8,008 bases of DNA from Actinomycetota bacterium (GTDB taxonomy: Bacteria > Actinomycetota > Actinomycetes > Nanopelagicales > Nanopelagicaceae), in NCBI GenBank assembly GCA_009699165.1, contig WLOR01000066.1, positions 1 through 8,008 of the forward strand, read 5' to 3'. This document shows positions 1-8,008 of this stretch, one piece after another; position 1 is the stretch's first letter, and each line of letters begins with the position of its first letter. Under the pieces are notes generated by a model. It had not been told where the DNA came from. It ran no database searches and was given only the letters and a program-made list of their open reading frames with translations. The position numbers were made by a program, and so were the translations under genes.

Positions 1-929
1 TACGTTGAGGCAACAGGAACCGCACCAGGCATATTAGCTACACAGTAAAAAACCGAATCATGAACCATGTATGTCGGCTCGGCATGCGTAGTTGGTCGGC
101 TATCTTCAAAACATCCACCCTGATCAATTGCGATATCAACTAGTACCGACCCATGTTTCATGCTTTTAACTAGTGCATTCGAGACCAGCTTTGGAGCTTT
201 AGCTCCATGCACTAATACTGCCCCAATAACTAAATCGGCTAATCTGACTTCTCTTTCAATAGCGTGCGCTGAAGCCACAAGAGTCCTAATTCTGCCTGCG
301 TAGACGGTGTCGATAAAGGCTAAGCGCGAAATCGAACGATCAAAGACAGTAACCTCAGCCCCCATTCCAACGGCAATTACTGCAGCATTTAAACCAGCTA
401 CACCTGCGCCGATTATTACTACCCGGCCAGGTGCCACTCCAGGAACTCCCCCGAGTAAAACACCTCGCCCGCCATTAGGTTTTTGCAGTGCTGTTGCTCC
501 TACTTGCGTTGCAAGTCGTCCAGCGACTTCACTCATAGGTGCAAGAAGCGGCAGAGATCCATTTACTTCAACGGTCTCATAGGCGATTGCCGTGGAACCA
601 CTTGCAATGATTGCATCTGTACATGCGCGTGAAGCCGCAAGATGTAGATATGTGAAGAGTATTTGACCTCTCTTCATTCTGGAGTACTCAATTTCTATTG
701 GCTCTTTAACCTTGAGAATCATCTCGGATTGTTGCCATACTTGATCGGCTGTATCAACAATCACTGCACCTGCAGCTACAAAATCGCCATTAGTTATTGC
801 AGAGCCCAAACCTGCGCCGTCTTCGATCAATACTGTATGGCCTAATGCTACAAATTCGCTGACGCCTTCTGGAGTGATAGCCACGCGGGATTCATGCACT
901 TTGATCTCTTTGGGAACACCGACAATCAT
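1..929 (-). CDS. ald: Alanine dehydrogenase, C-terminus cut off by the window edge
   Basis: Cytoplasmic enzyme that interconverts L-alanine and pyruvate plus ammonia with NAD+/NADH. Translating the minus strand from the ATG at 929 gives 309 uninterrupted codons to the window edge; the family is about 370 residues, so roughly the last 60 are outside. It aligns by memory almost throughout with mycobacterial Ald: the start MIVGVPKEIK, the block ILKVKEP with substrate-binding Lys75, LFTYLHLAASRACTDA with catalytic His96, the dinucleotide-binding loop IIGAGVAGLNAA around residues 172-183, and VLVDIAIDQGGCFE with catalytic Asp269. All key residues within the visible part are present. The start lies 6 bases after the pyrG stop, with an AAAGG ribosome site inside the end of pyrG, so it is probably co-transcribed with pyrG. 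Streptomyces also keeps ald near pyrG. The only doubt is the unseen end. Confidence 0.96.
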   Translation of the reverse strand, partial: MIVGVPKEIKVHESRVAITPEGVSEFVALGHTVLIEDGAGLGSAITNGDFVAAGAVIVDTADQVWQQSEMILKVKEPIEIEYSRMKRGQILFTYLHLAASRACTDAIIASGSTAIAYETVEVNGSLPLLAPMSEVAGRLATQVGATALQKPNGGRGVLLGGVPGVAPGRVVIIGAGVAGLNAAVIAVGMGAEVTVFDRSISRLAFIDTVYAGRIRTLVASAHAIEREVRLADLVIGAVLVHGAKAPKLVSNALVKSMKHGSVLVDIAIDQGGCFEDSRPTTHAEPTYMVHDSVFYCVANMPGAVPVAST

Positions 930-935
930 AAGGAA

Positions 936-4313
<3,378 letters not shown>

Positions 4314-4321
<8 letters not shown>

Positions 4322-5165
4322 CGCGCCATCCTTGAACTGGGAGTTTGAACTTTGCTACTAAGCGATCACTGAAAAGTGTATTGCTCAAGTGAGCCAACAA
4401 AACCACCCCAGAGTCCTTTCTAATATGCACATGATCACCGGCCAGCAAGTCAAAGTTGCGAAGTGAGTCCGCTGATAACAACGCCTCTGCCGACTCGATG
4501 CGAACCACAATCTGCGACTGCGTTGAGATCACAAGGGGTCTTGAGAAAAGGGCATGTGCGGATATTGGAAGAACCACAAGGGCATCTACCTCTGGCCAGA
4601 CAACAGGTCCGCCGGCTGAAAAGGCATAGGCCGTTGATCCAGTTGGCGTAGAGCAGATCAGTCCATCGCAACCCCATCGAGAGATTGGTCGTTCATCGAT
4701 CTCGAGAAAAAGCTCAACCATTGTGGCGTGTTGGCGCTCGACAGTTACCTCATTGAGCGCCCAACCATGTGCAACCTCATGGCCATCTCGAACCACTGAA
4801 TACTTCAGTGTCATACGCGGATCGATCACGTAGTTTTTATTCGTAATCGCTTGGACAACTGCATCCAAAGAAACTTTTTCTACTTCAGCTAAAAATCCAA
4901 CATGACCAAGATTGACTCCGAGCAGTGGAATATTGTGAATACGAGTAACCTCTGCGGCGCGCAACATAGTTCCATCGCCACCTAGAACAACACCTACCTC
5001 GATCTCTGGCAGGTTCTCTATCTGCGAATTAGTTACTCCTGCAATCGCTATCTCAGAGATTGTAAAGAGCGTGAATCCAGCCTCCATAAAACCTAGAGCG
5101 AGTTTTTGTGCAGCCTCCACAGCCTGCGGCCTGGATGAGTTACAGACTATTAACAGATTTCTCAT
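4314..5165 (-). CDS. nadK: NAD kinase
   Basis: Phosphorylates NAD+ to NADP+ with ATP or polyphosphate, the only route to NADP(H) in the cytoplasm. It has 283 residues, typical for the family. The kinase GGDGT motif with its catalytic Asp is at 62-66 (VVLGGDGTMLRAAE), followed by LGVNLGHVGFLAE, the NE pair at 138-139 (ALNEV), and the glycine-rich NAD site CDGLICSTPTGSTAYAFSAG at 166-185. The C-terminus DRLVAKFKLPVQGWRGE strongly resembles the mycobacterial enzyme. A segment near 231-235 reads SADSL where many relatives have a DG pair. Its ATG shares one base with the tlyA stop (TAATG), and a GAGGG ribosome site lies inside the end of tlyA, so the two are translationally coupled. The tlyA-nadK-recN order is classic for Actinobacteria. 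Confidence 0.97.
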
Positions 5166-5953
5166 TAGGCAGGACCCTCTGCAATAGCACGATCCAAAGC
5201 CTCAAGCTCTATCGCTGGTGCGCCTCGACGAAGCCATAGAAAATACTCAACATTTCCCGCTGGTCCAGGAAGGGGGCTTGCAACTATCCCCAACGTTCCC
5301 AAACCCACATCAAATGCCGACTCAGCTACTTCGACCACTGCCGCTTTGCGCAAGAGAGGATCGCGTACAACACCGCCGGCGCCAAGTTTTTCACGGCCAA
5401 CTTCAAACTGGGGCTTAACCATTAGGAGGTAATCCGCATCTGGCTTTGATACCGCAGCCAGCGCAGGCAAAACAAGAGTTAAAGAGATAAAGCTTAAATC
5501 AGCAACTACAAGATCAATAGGATCACCGACGACATCACCGGTCAAGTGGCGGATGTTTGTTCGATCTAAAACACTTACACGTTCATCTTGTCGCAATCCC
5601 CAAGCCAACTGCCCATAACCAACATCTACAGCAACTACATGTGCGGCATTACGGCGAAGAAGCACATCAGTGAAGCCTCCAGTTGAGGCACCGGCATCTA
5701 GACAGCGTTTACCCTCTACTTCAACGCCTTTGAACGCATCGAGTGCGCCGGCTAATTTATGACCGCCACGCGAGACAAAATCATCGCGTTTGCCTGCTAG
5801 CTTAATCGATGTCTGAGCATCAACCATTGTCGCTGATTTGGTAGCAGGAATCCCATTAACGAGCACTGATCTCGATTCGATTAGATCAGATGCATTCTCA
5901 CGAGAGCGTGCAAGTTCGCGACGAACAAGCTCTGCATCTAATCGAATCTTCAC
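5165..5953 (-). CDS. tlyA: TlyA family 2'-O-ribose rRNA methyltransferase (S4 + FtsJ/RrmJ domains)
   Basis: Predicted SAM-dependent methyltransferase; in mycobacteria TlyA methylates C1409 of 16S and C1920 of 23S rRNA and its loss gives capreomycin resistance. It has 262 residues. An S4 RNA-binding domain covers about 1-58 (RLDAELVRRELARSRENASD), then SRGGHKL, the SAM loop LDAGASTGGF (85-94), VADLSFISL, VKPQFEVG and SPLPGPAGNVEYFLW. The catalytic tetrad appears intact as Lys66, Asp152, Lys180 and Glu236. The N-terminus is only two residues shorter than the mycobacterial one, so it resembles the long, dual-specificity TlyA-II type; target specificity is inference. Start GTG 5953 is supported by AGGAG at 5963-5967. 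It follows the 52-residue ORF by 15 bases and overlaps nadK by one base. Early annotations call the family haemolysin, which is probably a misnomer. Confidence 0.95.
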   Translation of the reverse strand: MKIRLDAELVRRELARSRENASDLIESRSVLVNGIPATKSATMVDAQTSIKLAGKRDDFVSRGGHKLAGALDAFKGVEVEGKRCLDAGASTGGFTDVLLRRNAAHVVAVDVGYGQLAWGLRQDERVSVLDRTNIRHLTGDVVGDPIDLVVADLSFISLTLVLPALAAVSKPDADYLLMVKPQFEVGREKLGAGGVVRDPLLRKAAVVEVAESAFDVGLGTLGIVASPLPGPAGNVEYFLWLRRGAPAIELEALDRAIAEGPA

Positions 5954-5968
5954 TCTTATGAACTCCTA

Positions 5969-6127
5969 TTAAAGACCGTCGATAGAGGAAAGTGCTGCAG
6001 CAAGTTTTGTATGCAGCTCCTCAAATCTCGTTCCGTGATCATTGATCTCCATTGCATCGATCTCTACGAGTTCGTTGCGAATCTCTTCAACTAAGCTCTC
6101 TCCATGTATAGAGTTCATCTCCTGCAT
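5969..6127 (-). CDS. Small helical protein, 52 residues, possibly related to the Rv1693-type ORF before tlyA
   Basis: An open frame of 53 codons including the TAA at 5969-5971, too short for many gene finders. It starts at ATG 6127, immediately after the stop of the preceding gene (TAAATG), and ends 15 bases before tlyA, so it fills an otherwise unexplained gap. The protein (MQEMNSIHGESLVEEIRNEL..., ending AAALSSIDGL) is acidic and probably two helices, with no signal peptide or membrane segment. Mycobacterial Rv1693, also about 58 residues, lies at the same place before tlyA, and as I recall the actinobacterial ORFs here share a pattern like H-x-x-x-[FY]-E-x-[LV]-H-x-x-L-x-x-A-L; this one has HGTRFEELHTKLAAAL. 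Function is unknown. A second ATG at 6118 directly abuts AGGAG and is less likely. Stop-to-start coupling probably drives its translation. Confidence 0.75.
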   Translation of the reverse strand: MQEMNSIHGESLVEEIRNELVEIDAMEINDHGTRFEELHTKLAAALSSIDGL

Positions 6128-6505
6128 TTACTTACTCACTCTCTTAGCGGTTGTCTTTTTAACCGTTGCTTTTGTGCTCGTTGCCGATTGTGATTTCTTC
6201 ACTGTACTTCTCTTTTTCGCAGCAGCCTCAGATTTCGCTGGTGTTTTCTTTGCCCCTTCAGGCCTCTTTGTTGATGCACTCTTGAGTCGGGCAACCTCTT
6301 CTTTGAGTGCTTCAAACTCACCTCGCTTGACAAAGCCCATCTTTGAAACTGATCGCTCTACCTCGTCTTCAATCTTAACTTTTAGCGCCTCGCCGCTATC
6401 GCGCATCCACTGATTGAGCGCAGCGGCTACTTCAGTAGCACTCTTGTCTCCATCGCTAACTTTTGTCAGATACGTTCGAATTGTTGCAAAAAAATCGTTG
6501 GACAT
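6128..6505 (-). CDS. Phasin-like coiled-coil protein with basic Lys/Ala C-terminal tail
   Basis: A 125-residue protein in two parts. Residues 1-75 are predicted helical and amphipathic, with a coiled-coil-like segment GFVKRGEFEALKEEVARLKS (57-76) resembling the C-terminal helix of phasin-like and YqiC/BMFP-type small proteins. Residues about 77-125 form a low-complexity tail rich in Lys, Ala, Ser and Thr (KKTPAKSEAAAKKRS, TKATVKKTTAKRVSK) like histone H1 or the tail of actinobacterial HupB. Such tails bind DNA or RNA non-specifically, so a nucleoid-associated role is as plausible as granule binding; I cannot decide. Start ATG 6505 has no Shine-Dalgarno sequence, but the minus strand has TACTCT seven bases before it, so it may be leaderless. 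It lies 14 bases after the SSB-like gene and directly abuts the small ORF. Confidence 0.8.
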   Translation of the reverse strand: MSNDFFATIRTYLTKVSDGDKSATEVAAALNQWMRDSGEALKVKIEDEVERSVSKMGFVKRGEFEALKEEVARLKSASTKRPEGAKKTPAKSEAAAKKRSTVKKSQSATSTKATVKKTTAKRVSK

Positions 6506-6512
6506 AGGTAGA

Positions 6513-6518
6513 AGAGTA
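6513..6518 (-). promoter_or_regulatory. Candidate -10 hexamer TACTCT for a leaderless transcript
   Basis: The minus strand carries TACTCT, fitting TAnnnT, seven bases before the ATG at 6505. The 25 bases before this ATG contain no purine-rich ribosome site, which the SSB-like, tlyA, nadK and recN genes do have. Together these suggest that a secondary promoter starts transcription at the ATG of the phasin-like gene, adding to read-through from the SSB-like gene. No convincing -35 box is seen. Confidence 0.35.
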
Positions 6519-6519
6519 C

Positions 6520-6855
6520 CTATATTCGCGCCATCTCTATCGCTTCTACTTGCCAGCGACTTGCAACGCCGTTAGCGCTCTTCCAGAATCGACGATGGAT
6601 GCTGCCAGAGATTTCCACCCACTCATCGGCTTTGAGGGTCATTGCAAACCGTCTAGATTTGGCGCTCCATGCCGCTATATCCAGCGTGTCAACACCTTCA
6701 CGCTTCTCGCGATTGATTATCAATCTGAACTCAACGACCTTATCGCCGCTTGGCAGCTCTTTGATTGATGCAGTAGTTGAAACCCTGCCTCGTAAAAGGA
6801 CGTCGTTAAGTGAGTAATCCTCTGGAACCTGCGTGATTGTGGTTTTTATAACCAT
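6520..6855 (-). CDS. Short single-stranded-DNA-binding (SSB-like) OB-fold protein
   Basis: A 111-residue protein resembling the OB-fold of bacterial SSB: LNDVLLRGRVSTTASIKELP (16-35), the strand VVEFRLIINR (40-49), DTLDIAAWSAKSRRFA (56-71), then WVEISGSIHRRFW (79-91) and a final strand. It is much shorter than housekeeping SSB and lacks the Gly-rich linker and the acidic tail ending in PF that recruits partner proteins; it ends in MARI. Actinobacteria carry such compact SSB paralogues, sometimes in this neighbourhood. I would expect it to be an accessory protein rather than the main replication SSB, but whether it binds ssDNA is inference. Start ATG 6855 has a strong AGGAGG seven bases upstream; that site lies in an inverted repeat that could mask it. 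The gene begins 88 bases after the TPR gene ends. Confidence 0.85.
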   Translation of the reverse strand: MVIKTTITQVPEDYSLNDVLLRGRVSTTASIKELPSGDKVVEFRLIINREKREGVDTLDIAAWSAKSRRFAMTLKADEWVEISGSIHRRFWKSANGVASRWQVEAIEMARI

Positions 6856-6943
6856 GGAATGCCTCCTAAAACATTAGTAGTGGAGGCAGAGTTCCTTAAC
6901 GTACTGACAATCTTATTGGCGGCTCACAATAAACTGTGCACAA
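6856..6943 (-). promoter_or_regulatory. Intergenic leader of the SSB-like gene with several dyads and a candidate promoter
   Basis: This is the largest gap between genes in the window. On the minus strand it holds, in order: an 8-base palindrome TGTGCACA (6935-6942); an inverted repeat TTATTG-8 bases-CAATAA (6913-6918 and 6927-6932); a possible -10 TAAGAT (6910-6915) overlapping that repeat; and a hairpin around the ribosome site (6860-6888). If TAAGAT is used, transcription would start near 6904 and give a leader of about 49 bases. No good -35 is seen. There is no T-rich tail, so none of these dyads looks like a terminator of the TPR gene. Confidence 0.4.
6860..6888 (-). promoter_or_regulatory. 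Possible hairpin covering the SSB-like gene's ribosome binding site
   Basis: In the leftward transcript UGCCUCC (6888-6882) can pair perfectly with GGAGGCA (6866-6860), a 7-base-pair stem, mostly G-C, with a 15-base loop. The 3' arm contains nearly all of the AGGAGG Shine-Dalgarno sequence for the ATG at 6855, so folding would hide it. The loop holds a two-codon minimal ORF, AUG UUU UAG (6874-6866), whose stop overlaps the Shine-Dalgarno sequence. The pairing is seen directly; a regulatory role is inference. Confidence 0.45.
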
Positions 6944-7906
6944 CTATGAAGAGCTTCTCTCCAATGCATCGGTGCTTTCATCGGCATCTAGAACGGCGCA
7001 CTTTGCAAACCATTGCTTCGCCTCTGCAACACGACCTGCTGCCTCAAGAGCATCTGCATATGCATACCGCAGACGTATCGACCAATCTTCGCTCTCATTT
7101 GAGAGCTCTTTGCATGTTAATGTCACGACAGCGGCGTCGAGTTCACCTAAATCACGGCGAGCCCCAGATGCAACTATGCGCATCTCTATCTCCTCTGGTT
7201 TGGCTAAACGTTTTACTTCGGCAGATCCGGCAAGTGCAAGTGCTTTGAGCGGATTGCCAAGACCGCGTTCACAGTCGGCCATTACGGGCCACATTGTTAC
7301 ATCGCCTGAAATTCGATGTGCAGCTCGCAATTCTTTTAGAGCAATTTCATAAAAACCTGCACGGTATGCGGCGTAACCAGCTGATTCGCGAACTACGGCT
7401 AATCGTCCGGCGTGATGAGCCGCTGCAACTCCATGCTTATGTGCAAGAAATGGATCAGAGTCGGCGTAAAGTGCTAAGCACTCTAAATGTCTTGATACTA
7501 CTTTCGCATTCTCTGGAGAGAGAGAAAGAAGTTCGGCGCGCAGAGATTTATCTAGCTCCTCCCCCGTAATCTCTTCAGGAATATCTGGCTCAAAAATTCT
7601 TGGACGCAACCTTGATTGATCGCGATCCATGGGAGCTATTCGTGTACCGCGCGGATCAGAGCCATCACGTGTTTGACGCGGTGCACCTGGACGGGATGTT
7701 GAACCACCACGTGCCGGTAAATCCTCACGGCGACGTTCGGAGTTCGGTCCTGTTGGTTTTCTATCACCGGTAGATGGGCGAGATGATGAAGGACGAGATG
7801 AACTGCTTGAACTGCTTGATGGACGCGATGCTGACGGACGGCCAGAAGATGAACGCGGTGTTGAAGGACGATCAGATGGTGGACGTGAATTTCTACGCTC
7901 TTCCAT
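6944..7906 (-). CDS. TPR-like repeat protein with disordered Ser/Arg/Pro-rich N-terminus (Rv1691-like)
   Basis: A 320-residue protein. Residues 1 to about 106 are low complexity, dominated by Ser, Arg and Pro with a run of seven or more Ser near 30-37, and are probably unfolded and strongly basic. Residues about 107-320 are all-helical with TPR-like helix pairs: EEITGEELDKSLRAELLSLS, the block ESAGYAAYRAGFYEIALKEL (174-193), PVMADCERGLGNPLKALALA, and YAYADALEAAGRVAEAKQWF (281-300). This resembles the conserved actinobacterial TPR protein Rv1691 found upstream of the tlyA-nadK-recN genes; its function is unknown, and a scaffold or RNA-linked role would be speculation. There is no signal peptide or membrane segment. 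I start at ATG 7906 because AAGGAG (7913-7918) lies six bases before it; an in-frame TTG at 7921 would put that site inside the gene. Confidence 0.85.
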   Translation of the reverse strand: MEERRNSRPPSDRPSTPRSSSGRPSASRPSSSSSSSSRPSSSRPSTGDRKPTGPNSERRREDLPARGGSTSRPGAPRQTRDGSDPRGTRIAPMDRDQSRLRPRIFEPDIPEEITGEELDKSLRAELLSLSPENAKVVSRHLECLALYADSDPFLAHKHGVAAAHHAGRLAVVRESAGYAAYRAGFYEIALKELRAAHRISGDVTMWPVMADCERGLGNPLKALALAGSAEVKRLAKPEEIEMRIVASGARRDLGELDAAVVTLTCKELSNESEDWSIRLRYAYADALEAAGRVAEAKQWFAKCAVLDADESTDALERSSS

Positions 7907-7912
7907 TATGAA

Positions 7913-7918
7913 CTCCTT
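7913..7918 (-). promoter_or_regulatory. Ribosome binding site fixing the TPR-like gene start
   Basis: AAGGAG on the minus strand, six bases before ATG 7906. It rules out the upstream in-frame TTG at 7921, which would leave this perfect site within the coding region. The 12-base string AGGAGTTCATAA spanning this site recurs before tlyA (minus strand, 5956-5967), where it again supplies the ribosome site. Confidence 0.8.
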
Positions 7919-7921
7919 CAA

Positions 7922-7968
7922 AGATCATGTTTCACATATGCATTGCCAAGGTTACGGCACGAGAAATA
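7922..7968 (-). promoter_or_regulatory. Presumed promoter region of the cluster
   Basis: The short gap between the terminator and the first gene must hold the main promoter if the terminator works on leftward transcription. The minus strand has TAACCT (7949-7954), fitting TAnnnT and implying a leader of about 36 bases, but its -35 region would fall in the terminator arm. TTGGCA (7944-7949) looks like a -35, but its matching -10 TGATCT (7922-7927) would start transcription inside the ribosome site. Neither is convincing. Confidence 0.25.
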
Positions 7969-8000
7969 AAAAAGGGGCGCTCGTTAAAGCGCCCCTTTTT
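7969..8000. terminator. Strong bidirectional rho-independent terminator
   Basis: A perfect 12-base-pair inverted repeat: left arm AAAAAGGGGCGC (7969-7980), an 8-base spacer, right arm GCGCCCCTTTTT (7989-8000). The G-C core is followed by a T run on either strand, so it can end transcription both ways. As every gene here runs leftward, it most likely ends a leftward transcript entering from beyond 8008, and so insulates the TPR-led cluster. A rightward or convergent use cannot be excluded because the neighbour is not visible. Confidence 0.93.
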
Positions 8001-8008
8001 ATAAAAGA

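Noticed and set aside
307..582. Plus-strand open frame of 91 codons, Pro/Thr-rich
   Set aside because: It is the antisense shadow of ald, whose minus-strand frame is open throughout and matches a known family with catalytic residues.
5956..5967. 12-base exact repeat with 7906-7917 as a regulatory element
   Set aside because: Both copies are the ribosome-binding region AGGAGTTCATAA on the minus strand; two short copies are readily explained by shared translation signals.
6042..6413. Plus-strand open frame of 123 codons with hydrophobic stretches, looking like a membrane protein
   Set aside because: It lies antisense to the phasin-like gene and the small ORF. Its hydrophobic residues are the complement of the Lys-rich tail codons (AAG/AAA read as CTT/TTT). 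No ribosome site supports it.
6913..6932. Terminator for the TPR-like gene
   Set aside because: The stem TTATTG/CAATAA is weak and no T run follows it on the minus strand.
6936..7352. Plus-strand open frame of 138 codons
   Set aside because: It is antisense to the well-supported TPR-like gene, with low-complexity Ser/Ala composition from the complementary strand and no recognisable domain.
7741..7880. Tandem DNA repeat or CRISPR-like array
   Set aside because: The repetitive look comes from Ser, Arg and Pro codons in the disordered N-terminus; units vary in length and sequence and there are no spacers.
7907..7921. TTG start extending the TPR-like protein by five residues
   Set aside because: The AAGGAG ribosome site falls inside this extension at ideal distance from ATG 7906, so the extension is not translated.

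Overview
The window looks like a stretch of chromosome from an actinobacterium with a compact genome. By eye the base composition is in the mid-to-upper 40s percent G+C, low for Actinobacteria. The proteins resemble actinobacterial versions of their families: TlyA, NadK, RecN, PyrG and alanine dehydrogenase all read like shortened relatives of the mycobacterial or streptomycete proteins. Intergenic space is almost absent. This would suit a streamlined freshwater lineage such as the acI / Nanopelagicales group, but that placement is inference from composition and gene order, not a search.

All genes run leftward on the minus strand. In order of transcription, from right to left: a strong hairpin terminator with T tails on both sides (7969-8000) separates the cluster from whatever lies beyond the right edge; a TPR-like protein with a disordered Ser/Arg/Pro N-terminus (6944-7906); an 88-base leader rich in dyad symmetry; a short SSB-like OB-fold protein (6520-6855); a phasin-like coiled-coil protein with a Lys/Ala tail (6128-6505); an overlooked 52-residue small protein (5969-6127); tlyA (5165-5953); nadK (4314-5165); recN (2603-4321); pyrG (936-2567); and alanine dehydrogenase ald, cut by the left edge (1-929).

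The tlyA-nadK-recN-pyrG order is a well-known actinobacterial neighbourhood. In Mycobacterium tuberculosis two further genes lie between recN and pyrG (Rv1697, Rv1698) and a HAD phosphatase follows the TPR gene; none is present here. In Streptomyces, as I recall, ald lies a few genes past pyrG; here it follows directly. The cluster mixes housekeeping roles: ribosomal RNA modification (TlyA), NADP supply (NadK), double-strand-break repair (RecN), possible ssDNA binding (SSB-like), CTP synthesis (PyrG) and alanine/NADH metabolism (Ald). Tight spacing and overlaps suggest co-transcription, with internal promoter candidates before the SSB-like gene, the phasin-like gene and pyrG.

I see no mobile element, CRISPR array, RNA gene, defence island or clear novel multi-gene system. 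The best leads are the structured leader of the SSB-like gene, possible leaderless starts, and the small conserved-looking ORF before tlyA.
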